Source: Pseudomonadota bacterium (lineage in GTDB: Bacteria; Pseudomonadota; Gammaproteobacteria; Burkholderiales; Thiobacteraceae). From it: a DNA stretch of 64,000 bases. Location: contig JAKANO010000016.1 of NCBI GenBank assembly GCA_021812385.1, forward strand, positions 1 to 64,000, given 5' to 3'. The notes below the pieces were generated by a model. That model was given only the letters and a program-made list of their open reading frames with translations. It was not told the DNA's origin and did not search any database. How positions within the stretch are numbered: the stretch's first letter is position 1; each line of letters opens with the position of its first letter. Position numbers and translations under genes: made by a program. Of this stretch, positions 46,595 through 56,144 are shown one piece after another.

Positions 46595-46612
46595 TTTACA
46601 CCTTTTTTACAC
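46595..46612 (+). promoter_or_regulatory. Candidate KdpE-binding site upstream of kdpD-like gene
   Basis: TTTACACCTTTTTTACAC, close to the E. coli kdpFABC operator core TTTATACTTTTTTTACAC (recalled from literature). Confidence 0.5.
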
Positions 46613-46654
46613 GGCAGGCTGCAAAATTGTCTCGACCTTTACGCCAGTTAACCT

Positions 46655-48235
46655 ATGCTGGGTTTGGTATATGACCAGGATGCAATGCATATGATGGCGC
46701 CCGCAACACTATCTTCACGCCGTGTGCTGAGGAACCCCTACCTGCTGGCCCTCGCGGCCTGCGGCCTCACCGCGCTGATCGCTACGCCCTTGCGTGATCG
46801 GCTCGATCTTGCGAACACGGTCATGCTGTTCCTGCTCGCGGTGGTGCTGGTCGCGGTGCGGCTGGGCCGTGGGCCGGCGGTTCTCGCGGCATTCTGCAGC
46901 GTCGCCCTTTTCGATTTCTTTTTCGTGCCGCCGCACCTTTCGTTCGCCGTGAGCGACGTGCAATACTTGATCACCTTCAGCGTGATGCTTGCGGTCGCCT
47001 TGATTATCAGCCATCTGACGACCGGATTGGCGCGCCAGGTGCACACTGCCGAGGCAAGGGAATTGCAGACCCGCTCGCTCTACGAACTTGCCAAGGCGCT
47101 GGCCGGCGCCTTGGCGCAAACGCAGGTGTTCGCAGCCGGCGCGAGTTTTCTGCGCGAGAATTTGCGTGCGGATACCGTCTTGCTGTTGCCGGATGCGCAG
47201 GACAACTTGCATGCGATCGTCGCGCCAGCCAACCCGATCTCCCTTGCTGCGGAATACACTGCGCGCTCGGTTTTCGACAGCGGCGCAGTCACCGAAGCCG
47301 AAGACATTGCCGGTGGCGAGGGACGCAGCCTGTTGCTCCCGCTCAAGGGATCGACGCGCATGCGCGGCGTGCTGGTGATTTCCGTGAAGCCCGATGATGA
47401 GGCGTTATTGCGGCGCCAGCGCTCTTTGCTGATGACGGTGGCCTCCCTGATGGCGATCGCCATCGAGCGCCTGCATTTCGTGGAAGTGGCGCAGGATTCA
47501 CAGTTGCAGGTCGCCTCGGAGCGCTTGCGCAGTTCGATTCTCTCGGCGCTTTCCCATGACGTGCGCACGCCGCTGACGGTGATGTACGGACTGGCCGATG
47601 CGCTTACGCTGTCCAAACCGTCCTTGTCGCCAGCGGCGCAGGAAACGGTGCTCACGATTCGCGAGCAGGCGCTGCGCCTTAACAACATGGTCGGCAACCT
47701 GCTCGACATGGCGCGCCTGCAGGCCGGGCAGGTCAGGCTGCGCAAGGAATGGCAGCCATTGGAAGAAGTGGTCGGCGCCAGCATCAAATTATTGGGCACG
47801 GGATTGCAAGAACATGCCGTCAAGGTGACATTGCCAGCGGACCTGCCCATGCTGGAATTCGACGCGGTGCTGATGGAGCGCGTGTTCTGCAATCTGCTGG
47901 AGAACGCCGCGAAATATTCGCCCGACGCGGCGGATATCGAGGTGCGTGCGCAAGCAAGCGATGCCATGATCGAAATCACCATCTGCAATGCCGGCGCCGG
48001 ATTTCCGCCGGACAGGCTGGCGCGGATTTTCGATTTGTTCGAACGCGGCAGCGTCGAATCGGCAGTACCCGGCTTCGGGGTCGGCTTGGCTATTTGCCGC
48101 GCCATCATCGAGGCGCACGGCGGCGCCATTCGTGCCTTCAATCCCGAAACTGGGGGTGGTTGCGTGTGCTTCACGCTGCCGCGCGGCACGCCGCCGCAGA
48201 TCGAATGCGAGAGTGCTTCGGGAGAAACGCAATGA
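46655..48235 (+). CDS. KdpD-like sensor histidine kinase lacking the N-terminal KdpD/Usp cytoplasmic region (start uncertain; ATG 46685 also possible)
   Basis: DUF4118 four-TM region, GAF-like, HisKA SHDVRTPLTVMYG, HATPase NLLENAAKYSP; 526 aa versus about 900 aa for full KdpD. Confidence 0.88.
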   Translation: MLGLVYDQDAMHMMAPATLSSRRVLRNPYLLALAACGLTALIATPLRDRLDLANTVMLFLLAVVLVAVRLGRGPAVLAAFCSVALFDFFFVPPHLSFAVSDVQYLITFSVMLAVALIISHLTTGLARQVHTAEARELQTRSLYELAKALAGALAQTQVFAAGASFLRENLRADTVLLLPDAQDNLHAIVAPANPISLAAEYTARSVFDSGAVTEAEDIAGGEGRSLLLPLKGSTRMRGVLVISVKPDDEALLRRQRSLLMTVASLMAIAIERLHFVEVAQDSQLQVASERLRSSILSALSHDVRTPLTVMYGLADALTLSKPSLSPAAQETVLTIREQALRLNNMVGNLLDMARLQAGQVRLRKEWQPLEEVVGASIKLLGTGLQEHAVKVTLPADLPMLEFDAVLMERVFCNLLENAAKYSPDAADIEVRAQASDAMIEITICNAGAGFPPDRLARIFDLFERGSVESAVPGFGVGLAICRAIIEAHGGAIRAFNPETGGGCVCFTLPRGTPPQIECESASGETQ

Positions 48236-48924
48236 ATATCCCCGGCCCGCTGGTGCTCGTGGTGGAAGACGAAATGCAGATTCGCCGCTTTGTTCGATCC
48301 GCGCTGGAAGGCGAGGGTTGCCGCGTGGCGGAAGCCGAAACCATGGCGCAAGGTCTGATCGAGGCCGGCACGCGCAAGCCCGATTTGATCATTCTCGATC
48401 TGGGTCTGCCGGATGGCGATGGCGTGCATTTTGTGCAGGACTTGCGCGCCTGGTCCAATCTGCCGGTGCTGATTCTCTCGGCGCGCTCGACCGAAAGCGA
48501 CAAGATCGGCGTGCTGGACGCGGGTGCGGATGACTATCTCACCAAACCCTTCGCCGTGGGTGAGCTGCTGGCACGGGTGCGCGCCTTGCTGCGGCGCGGC
48601 AAGCAGGCAGAGGAGGCGGGGAGCCCGCTCATGCGCTTCGGCGATGTCGAAGTCGATCTAACCCGGCGCCAAGTCTTGCGGCAAGGCATTGCGGTGCACC
48701 TGACGCCCATCGAATATCGCCTGCTGTGCGTGATGCTGGCGAATGCCGGCAAGGTCATGACGCATCGTCACCTGCTGCGCGATGTGTGGGGGCCATCCTT
48801 CGTCGAGAGCAATCATTACCTGCGCATCTACGTCGGCCATCTGCGGCAGAAGCTGGAACTTGACCCGACGCAACCGCGGCATTTTCTGACCGAAACCGGC
48901 GTTGGCTACCGATTCCAAAATTAA
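48232..48924 (+). CDS. kdpE: KdpE-type OmpR-family response regulator
   Basis: VLVVEDEMQIRRFVRSALEGEGCRV, DLGLPDGDG, KPF, winged helix VHLTPIEYRLL; ATG overlaps kdpD-like stop. Confidence 0.92.
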   Translation: MNIPGPLVLVVEDEMQIRRFVRSALEGEGCRVAEAETMAQGLIEAGTRKPDLIILDLGLPDGDGVHFVQDLRAWSNLPVLILSARSTESDKIGVLDAGADDYLTKPFAVGELLARVRALLRRGKQAEEAGSPLMRFGDVEVDLTRRQVLRQGIAVHLTPIEYRLLCVMLANAGKVMTHRHLLRDVWGPSFVESNHYLRIYVGHLRQKLELDPTQPRHFLTETGVGYRFQN

Positions 48925-48954
48925 ATTCGATCTCAGATCAATAAGGGGATATCC

Positions 48955-50832
48955 ATGCATCAGCCCGCTCACGTCAATCACCCACGCCTCGCCGGGCTCG
49001 CCGTAGGCGCCTTGGGCGTGGTTTACGGCGACATCGGCACCAGTCCTTTGTACGCATTCAAGGAAGCGTTTACCGGTCCGCACGCGCTGGCGCCGACGGA
49101 GCTGAATGTGCTCGCGGCGCTGTCCGCCTTTTTCTGGGCCATGATGCTGATCATCTCGATCAAGTACGTGTGGATCGTGGTCAAATTCGACAACGAGGGC
49201 GAGGGGGGCGTGCTCGCGCTCACCGCGCTGGCGCACCGCATGACGCACAAGGCGCCGAAATGGTCGGTATTCGTGATTGGCGCGGGCGTGTTTGCGGCTG
49301 CGTTGTTCTATGGCGACGCCATCATCACCCCGGCGATCTCGGTGCTTTCCGCGGTCGAAGGCTTGAGCGTCGCCACGCCGCAATTCGAGCACCTGGTTGC
49401 GCCCATCACCATCGGCATCCTGGCGGCGCTGTTCCTGATCCAGCGCCACGGCACCGGCCGCGTCGGCGGCTTGTTCGGCCCGGTGACCATCGTATGGTTT
49501 CTGGTGTTGGCGATCCTCGGCGTTTTAAGCATCGCGCAGACACCTGCCGTGTTGCAGGCGCTCAACCCGATGTACGCCGTGCATTTCGCTGCGGATCATC
49601 CTGGCGCGATGTTTCTGCTGTTGAGCGCGGTGTTTCTCGCGCTCACCGGCGGCGAGGCTCTGTACGCGGATATGGGGCATTTTGGCGCCAAGGCCGTGCG
49701 CCTCGCCTGGTATGGCTTGGTCTGCCCGGCGCTGCTCATCAATTACTTCGGGCAGGGTGCGCTCATCCTGCGCTCTAGCAAGGCGGTGGAAAACCCGTTC
49801 TATCTCCTGGCGCCTGACTGGTTCCTGCTGCCGCTGGTGGCGCTGGCCACCGCCGCCACGGTGATCGCTTCCCAGGCGACGATTACCGGAGCGTATTCCA
49901 TGACGCTGCAGGCGTCGCGTTTGGGCTACCTGCCGCGCGTGCGGCTGCTGCACACCTCCGACACGGTGCGCGGCCAGATCTATATCCCCAGCGTCAACTG
50001 GCTGATGCTCATCGCCGTCATATTGCTGGTGCTGAGTTTCGGCTCCTCAAGCGGCTTGGCCGCGGCTTACGGCATCGCGGTATCGGGCACCATGATGATC
50101 ACCACGCTGCTCACCGCGGTCGTCGCCTTAAGTTTGCCGGGCCGGATGCGCATCGGCCTGTTGCTTGCCTTGGCGCTTTTCGGCGTGCTGGAGTTGCTGT
50201 TTTTTGGCTCGAATCTAACCAAGATTTTGCATGGCGGCTGGCTGCCGCTGGTATTGGGGGCGCTGATCTTTTTGTTGCTCACCACCTGGAAGGAAGGCAG
50301 CCGCATGATTGCCGAGCAGCGGCGCAAGATCGACATTCCGCTCAAGGACTTCCTGGCCGGCCCGCAACCCAATGTGCCGCGCGTGGCGGGGACGGCGGTG
50401 TACCTCACCTCCGACCCGACGCTGGTGCCCAGTGCGCTATTCCACAACCTGAAACACTTCAAAGTGATGCATGCGCGCACCATTTTCCTCAACGTCATCA
50501 ATGAGGATGTGCCGCGTATCGATCCCACCCAGCGCATGAAAGTCACCGAACTTACCGCCGGGGTCTATAGCATGACGGTGCGCTTTGGCTTTCGCGAGGA
50601 GCCGGACCTGACGCAAACGCTGGAGAGCGCGGCGAATTTTGGAATCGATCTGGAAAGTATGAGCACCACTTATTTCGTGGCGCGATCCACGGTCATCGAC
50701 GGACCTGGCGGCTTGCCCGCTTGGCGCTGCGGGCTCTATGCCTGGATGACGCGGCAGTCCGAAGGCGCCGCGAGCTACTTCAATCTGCCCGCGAATCGGG
50801 TGGTGGAACTCGGTACGCAGGTGATGCTCTAG
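48955..50832 (+). CDS. kup: Kup-family low-affinity potassium transporter
   Basis: [44 protein letters not shown]. Confidence 0.96.
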   Translation: MHQPAHVNHPRLAGLAVGALGVVYGDIGTSPLYAFKEAFTGPHALAPTELNVLAALSAFFWAMMLIISIKYVWIVVKFDNEGEGGVLALTALAHRMTHKAPKWSVFVIGAGVFAAALFYGDAIITPAISVLSAVEGLSVATPQFEHLVAPITIGILAALFLIQRHGTGRVGGLFGPVTIVWFLVLAILGVLSIAQTPAVLQALNPMYAVHFAADHPGAMFLLLSAVFLALTGGEALYADMGHFGAKAVRLAWYGLVCPALLINYFGQGALILRSSKAVENPFYLLAPDWFLLPLVALATAATVIASQATITGAYSMTLQASRLGYLPRVRLLHTSDTVRGQIYIPSVNWLMLIAVILLVLSFGSSSGLAAAYGIAVSGTMMITTLLTAVVALSLPGRMRIGLLLALALFGVLELLFFGSNLTKILHGGWLPLVLGALIFLLLTTWKEGSRMIAEQRRKIDIPLKDFLAGPQPNVPRVAGTAVYLTSDPTLVPSALFHNLKHFKVMHARTIFLNVINEDVPRIDPTQRMKVTELTAGVYSMTVRFGFREEPDLTQTLESAANFGIDLESMSTTYFVARSTVIDGPGGLPAWRCGLYAWMTRQSEGAASYFNLPANRVVELGTQVML

Positions 50833-53800
50833 CGCTCGCTGACGACCAAACCGTCTTCTTCGTTGACATCGATTTCGTTCACATAAGCCCAAGCGCGTAT
50901 GAAGGCGGGCTCCAGCTCATCGACGCTTTCCTGCACCTTGTCCCATTCCTGGGCTTTTGCCGCGAGCTCTAAATTGCGCGCGATTTGCTGGAGGTCGTAG
51001 GCGCCGATATAAGCCGATGCGCCTTTGATTTCGTGGGCGCGTGCGGCAACTTGTGCGTGATCCCGGCTCTCAAAAGCGACGGCGATCTGCTCGATCAAGC
51101 TTTGTGTGCTGGATAGATATAAGGTCAGCAGTTCATGCTGTGCGGAAGGGTCATTGCGAAACATGTTGGCGACCTTGGGCATGTCGATGGGCGGATTGCT
51201 GTCGGAGACCAAGCGCTGAATTTCTTGTGCAGCCTCTTCTTGTGCGCTGGCGTAACGTTCGGTAAAGCCGGGCACCCAGCGTTTCAGCGTTTCTTCCAGA
51301 TCCTCGGACTTGAGCGGTTTTACCAGGTAGTCATCCATGCCGCCGCTCAGGGCGCGCTCGCGGCCTTCATCGCGGGCGTTGGCGGACATGGCGACAATCG
51401 GCGTGCGCTGTGCCTGGCCGCGCATCAATTCGCGGTGGCGAATTTCGATGCTGGCTTCGAATCCGTCCATTTCCGGCATTTGGCAATCCATCAGCAGCAG
51501 GTCATAGGGCAGGCGCTGCATGGCGTCGACCGCCTCTAAGCCATTGGCGGCGACATCGGCGCGTATGCCAAACTTGCGCAGCATGTACACCACGACTTTT
51601 TGGTTCACCACATTGTCTTCGGCAACCAGCACGCGCACCGGCAGGGTTGCCAGCCGCAGCCCGGACACGGCCACGGGCATGGTGGTTTGCGGTTCCTGCG
51701 TCAACACGGCGGCAAGCGCATTGGACAGGCGGCTGAGTTTAATCGGCTTGGTGATTTGCACTTTAATCCCGTTGGCCATTAAATCCTTCGCGCTGTAGCG
51801 CTGCGCGATGCCGGTGAGCAAGAATGCCTGCGTGCTCTGTAACGCTGGGTCGTTTTGTATGGCTTTGGCGAGTGACAAACCATTGCCTTCAGGCAGGCGG
51901 CTGTCGATGAGGATGATTTGCACTGCTTGGCCGCGTGCGTATGCGGCACGCAGCTTGGACAGTGATTCTTGATAACTGGCCGCAGTCTCGTACAGCATGT
52001 GCCAAAAATTCAATTGCCGTGTCAGGCTTTCGCGCAGTGCGGCGTTGCCGCTGGCAACGAATACGCGCACGCCTTGAAATACCTCGGTGGCTTGCAGCGG
52101 TGCATGGCCAAGGCTTTGCTTTTGTACCCGCGCGGTGAACCAGAAGGTGCTGCCGGCGCCGGGCTCGCTGATGACGCCGATGCCGCCGCCCATCATCTCC
52201 GCCAGTTGCTTGGAAATCGCCAGTCCTAGGCCGGTTCCGCCATATTTGCGGGTGGTCGAGCCATCCGCTTGCGAAAATGCTTGGAATAAACGTTGCTGGC
52301 TTTCAGCGGAAATGCCGATACCAGTGTCGGTGATGGAAAAGTGCAGCTGTGCGTTGGTCTCTTCCAGATCCAGCATGCGTACGCGCACCACGATGTCGCC
52401 GCGCTCGGTGAATTTCAGTGCGTTGTCGATCAGGTTGGTCAGAATCTGCCGTATGCGCCCAGGATCGCCAAGCAATGCGCTGGGCAGGGTGGGCGGGATA
52501 TCGCACACCAATTCCAAGCCTTTGCTTTGGGCGCGCTCGGCGAGCAGTTCGGCAACGTCTTGCAGCGTGTCGCGCACATTGAACTCGACGATTTCCATGC
52601 TCATTTTCCCGGCTTCGATCTTGGAAAAATCGAGAATGTTGTTAATGATCGCAAGCAGCGATTCCGCCGAGGAGCGTACCGTTTCCGCATATTCGCGTTG
52701 CGACGGGCTGAGCTTGGTATCGAGCAGCAGGCCGACCATGCCGATGATGCCGTTCATCGGGGTGCGAATCTCATGGCTCACATTGGCCACGAATTGCGAT
52801 TTCACGCGCGAGGCTTCCAGCGCGGTTTCATACGCGGTTTTGAAGCGATCCTCGTTGCGCTTGCGCTCGGTAATGTCGCGCATGATGGCCTGTATCACGA
52901 CCTTTCCATTCAACACCATCGAGTGCAGCGATATTTCGATTGGAAAGACATTGCCGTCGCGCTTCAAGCCTTGCCACTCGAAATCGCAGTGGCCTTGCTC
53001 CATCGCGCGTTGGATATTTTGGGCTGCAAACTCTTCGGAAGGCGCGCCGTTCGGCTGTGTTGGCGGTCCCAGCGCAGCAGGGCGCTGCCGGCAAAATTCG
53101 CCCACGCTGGGGATTTGAAACATATCCAAAGCCGCTTGATTGCAGTCGATAAAGCCTTGCTCATCCAGCAGCACGATGCTGTCGGAGTTGGTGGCAAACA
53201 GCGTTTTGTATTTAATTTGCTCACGTTCGATCGCGTCTGTTTGTTGCTTGGTGCGGCGTAGCACGAAGGCGGCAATCGCCGCGCCTATACCGGCCAAGCT
53301 GATGCCCATCAGCGTCATCATCCATTCGGTTTGACGGTACGCAGTGGCCGCTTCCCATGCGGCCTTATCGCTCGCCTTGCGTTGCAGGACGAGCATATTG
53401 TCCAGCTCGGTCACGAGCATCTGTTGCGCGGGAATCGCTTCGTCATGCAAGGCTTTCAGCGCTTCGGCATTTCGATCATCCATGGCCAACTCCAACCCAT
53501 GCACCACCTTGGGTTGCGCCACGGTGGCATAGTTGCGGATATGGCTCAGGATGCGTTTCTCTTCCGGGGTGGAGAGCATCTGGTCCAATGTTCCGCGTGC
53601 GTTGGTGAAGGCGGTGCCGTAGCTGTAAAACTTTTGCAGTTCATCGTCTTTTTCGAAGCGATCCTGTGAGTTGACGATGGTGTGCATGGAAATGATGCGC
53701 TGCCGCAAGGAATCGCGCATGATGCTGGCCAACTCAATTTTCTTATTGTTTTCATTCACGATGCGTTCGAGCCGGCCATAGATCGAAGACATTTGCGACA

Positions 53801-53885
53801 GGCCGACCACGGCGAGTGAGATCATCAGGGCCAGCACCAGGGCAAAACCGGTGCCGACGGAAAACATCATGTATTTGGAAAACAT
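50829..53885 (-). CDS. Hybrid sensor histidine kinase (MCP-like 4HB sensor, PAS, HisKA, HATPase, degenerate receiver, receiver, Hpt), BarA-like
   Basis: [51 protein letters not shown]; Hpt [16 protein letters not shown]. Confidence 0.93.
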   Translation of the reverse strand: MFSKYMMFSVGTGFALVLALMISLAVVGLSQMSSIYGRLERIVNENNKKIELASIMRDSLRQRIISMHTIVNSQDRFEKDDELQKFYSYGTAFTNARGTLDQMLSTPEEKRILSHIRNYATVAQPKVVHGLELAMDDRNAEALKALHDEAIPAQQMLVTELDNMLVLQRKASDKAAWEAATAYRQTEWMMTLMGISLAGIGAAIAAFVLRRTKQQTDAIEREQIKYKTLFATNSDSIVLLDEQGFIDCNQAALDMFQIPSVGEFCRQRPAALGPPTQPNGAPSEEFAAQNIQRAMEQGHCDFEWQGLKRDGNVFPIEISLHSMVLNGKVVIQAIMRDITERKRNEDRFKTAYETALEASRVKSQFVANVSHEIRTPMNGIIGMVGLLLDTKLSPSQREYAETVRSSAESLLAIINNILDFSKIEAGKMSMEIVEFNVRDTLQDVAELLAERAQSKGLELVCDIPPTLPSALLGDPGRIRQILTNLIDNALKFTERGDIVVRVRMLDLEETNAQLHFSITDTGIGISAESQQRLFQAFSQADGSTTRKYGGTGLGLAISKQLAEMMGGGIGVISEPGAGSTFWFTARVQKQSLGHAPLQATEVFQGVRVFVASGNAALRESLTRQLNFWHMLYETAASYQESLSKLRAAYARGQAVQIILIDSRLPEGNGLSLAKAIQNDPALQSTQAFLLTGIAQRYSAKDLMANGIKVQITKPIKLSRLSNALAAVLTQEPQTTMPVAVSGLRLATLPVRVLVAEDNVVNQKVVVYMLRKFGIRADVAANGLEAVDAMQRLPYDLLLMDCQMPEMDGFEASIEIRHRELMRGQAQRTPIVAMSANARDEGRERALSGGMDDYLVKPLKSEDLEETLKRWVPGFTERYASAQEEAAQEIQRLVSDSNPPIDMPKVANMFRNDPSAQHELLTLYLSSTQSLIEQIAVAFESRDHAQVAARAHEIKGASAYIGAYDLQQIARNLELAAKAQEWDKVQESVDELEPAFIRAWAYVNEIDVNEEDGLVVSER

Positions 53886-54112
53886 TGCGCTTCGAGAAGA
53901 GTGATTATTAGGCTGGATTTAATACTTCTTGCGCGTGACTGGCAAGTGGGGATTTAGCGCTTATGGCCTTGCCGGGGTTCTATTGCGTTCAGCTGCTGAC
54001 GGCAGGGCGATTCGCATTTTTATACGCCGTTAATAGTTAAATATAAACAATAATATACAGAATTAACTTAATGTAAATTATTGATTTAAAGTCGAGGGCC
54101 TCAAGGGGAAAT

Positions 54113-54781
54113 TTAAAGCGCGTGGAAACGCAACAGCGTATTCAAGCGCCCCTCGAACCAAGCGTCGAACTTGACCAGATGGGGCGCGATGGAGACTTTG
54201 AACCCGCTCTGTTTTTTCGGCGTGATATCGACAAAGCGCAATTTATTGGTTTTGACGATGACTTCCATGCTGACATGCATGGGGTAATAACCATCCAGGA
54301 ATTTGCGCATGAAGGGGCCGTTGGCGATGTGCAGGTTGCCGTCGGGTTGTTGGTACAACACTTTGCTTTTGAGCGCGACGCAGATTTTTGCATTGTGCCG
54401 CACTTGCTGGAGTTGCACCGTGCCGCCCTCGACCCAGGCTCGACCGATGCCGCTATAGGACAGGATGCGCAAATCGCGGATACGGTCTGCGCGGAAAACG
54501 ATTTGCGTTGCCGGGACGATATCCAGATTCGAGTGGCATTGGCGCAGGTCGGCCCAACCATCGACGATGGTTTGATCGCTGATCGTCAGCACATTGCTAT
54601 GATGATGCACGCGCTTAGCCGGGTGGGTAGGCAGGAATTTGAGTTCGCCTTCGTTGACGTCGTCGGCGCTAGCCTCCGGCGGGGCGTTGAACCAATTGTC
54701 GAGTTCCTGCTGCGAGTATTCCTGGGCCAGGCTGTTGCCGGCGGAAACGAGCAAGGTCAGCAGTAAAAATAGGCGGGCCAT
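54113..54781 (-). CDS. Hypothetical exported protein
   Basis: Signal peptide MARLFLLLTLLVSAGNSLAQ; intact 222-aa ORF. Confidence 0.7.
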   Translation of the reverse strand: MARLFLLLTLLVSAGNSLAQEYSQQELDNWFNAPPEASADDVNEGELKFLPTHPAKRVHHHSNVLTISDQTIVDGWADLRQCHSNLDIVPATQIVFRADRIRDLRILSYSGIGRAWVEGGTVQLQQVRHNAKICVALKSKVLYQQPDGNLHIANGPFMRKFLDGYYPMHVSMEVIVKTNKLRFVDITPKKQSGFKVSIAPHLVKFDAWFEGRLNTLLRFHAL

Positions 54782-54852
54782 CGATACGCTCAATGTTGGA
54801 TGAGGTACGGAAACTATGGCCTCCTCAGTCGAGGCTGTCAAATAAGGGGGAT

Positions 54853-55377
54853 TTATTCGTTGAGGGCGAAACGGCGCGCGCCATCGAAACGCTTGGACCA
54901 GTATTTTTCGTTCAAATCCGATACCATCACATCGCCGGTCTTGGAGCTGCTGGCGTGAATAAAGCGATTGTCGCCGAGATAGATGCCGACATGCGAAAAG
55001 GCCCGGCGCAGGGTATTGAAGAAAACCAAGTCGCCCGGTTTGAGTTCGCTTTTGGCAATTTGCGCGCCCGCATGGCTGATGGCGCGTGCGGTAACGGGCA
55101 ATGTCAGGCCCGCGGCTTGTCCATACACATAGCGCACAAACCCGCTACAGTCGAAGCCGGTGTCGACGTTATGCCCGCCGTACTTATAGCGGGTGCCGTT
55201 GAGGCTCAGGGCATACAGCAAAAGGTCTTGGGTTTTGTCGCTTGCAGGCTCGCTCGCGCTGGCTTCGCTTGCCACGGGATCGGCGTTCTCGGGCGTAGGC
55301 GATTCGGCATTGGCGAAAGCGCTTATTGCCAGCAAAATAGCGGTCAGCAGGATAAATGGGGCACGCATGCCAGGCAT
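54853..55377 (-). CDS. NlpC/P60 family cell-wall endopeptidase
   Basis: GFDCSGFVRYVYGQAAG...LKPGDLVFFNTL..SHVGIYLGDNRFIHA. Confidence 0.94.
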   Translation of the reverse strand: MPGMRAPFILLTAILLAISAFANAESPTPENADPVASEASASEPASDKTQDLLLYALSLNGTRYKYGGHNVDTGFDCSGFVRYVYGQAAGLTLPVTARAISHAGAQIAKSELKPGDLVFFNTLRRAFSHVGIYLGDNRFIHASSSKTGDVMVSDLNEKYWSKRFDGARRFALNE

Positions 55378-55484
55378 TTAAGGAGAAATTCAGCGGTTTG
55401 TAAAGTGAAACCTATGACAACCGATTCGCCAAGTGCCGTATTCGGCTACACTTCTATAGTCAAAATCCCCTAGGAGGAACGATC

Positions 55485-56144
55485 ATGAGCGATATGGAAA
55501 GCACCTCAATCAAAGAAGAAGTTGCCGTTGCGGCGGAGCAAGGTAAGGATTTGCACGCACTGGTACGCGATATCACTTTGCGCGCCTTGTCGCGCCGCAG
55601 CTTGTCCGCGAGTGAGATAATGGACGTGGTGCGTTCCGTGACGGAAGGGGTCACGCTGGGGCTGGGGCGCCGCGCGGGAGAAATCAAGGATGCGGTACGC
55701 GATGCGCTGGGCGGCTTGGATGAAGCCCTGAAAAAAACCGCCGAAGCCACTTCGCTGGCGGCGCAGCAGTTGATCGCGCAGGGCAAGGAATTTGGCGCAC
55801 AAGATTTGAAGCCGGCGATGGATGATTTGAAACAAATGGAAGAAATGTTTCTGAACACGGTCTCCAAAGTCAGCGAGGCAGCCGGCGGGCGCATTAAAGA
55901 CGAGTTTGCTTCGCAACTCGGTCACGCGCGCCGCAGCGGCACGGATAGCGGGCGCCTGATCGCCGATACCGTGGCGGCGTTCAGCCAACGCGCGGGCGCA
56001 TCCCTTAAAACCGGCGCGGTGCAAACGGTCGGCGCCACCCAGGAAGTCAAACAACGCTTGACCTTGCTCGCCAGCGGCATTTTGGCGGGCATGGCGGATG
56101 CGCTACATGAAAAAGCCAAACCCGGAGAACGGAAAGCGCCTTAA
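55485..56144 (+). CDS. Conserved hypothetical (DUF6781-like) helical protein
   Basis: Intact ORF overlapping the downstream start by one base (TAATG). Confidence 0.7.
   Translation: MSDMESTSIKEEVAVAAEQGKDLHALVRDITLRALSRRSLSASEIMDVVRSVTEGVTLGLGRRAGEIKDAVRDALGGLDEALKKTAEATSLAAQQLIAQGKEFGAQDLKPAMDDLKQMEEMFLNTVSKVSEAAGGRIKDEFASQLGHARRSGTDSGRLIADTVAAFSQRAGASLKTGAVQTVGATQEVKQRLTLLASGILAGMADALHEKAKPGERKAP

Noticed and set aside
46435-46655. Insertion sequence or integrase remnant beside the kdp/kup cassette
   Set aside because: No transposase or recombinase reading frame and no terminal inverted repeats seen; only the kinase-gene direct repeat is supported.
47080-48429. 449-aa minus-strand ORF
   Set aside because: Antisense to the kdpD-like and kdpE genes, Ser/Ala/Arg-rich, no recognisable domain.
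52087-53118. 343-aa plus-strand ORF (and overlapping 322-aa ORF at 52293..53261)
   Set aside because: Entirely antisense to the intact hybrid kinase; low-complexity composition with no family features; a by-product of codon bias.
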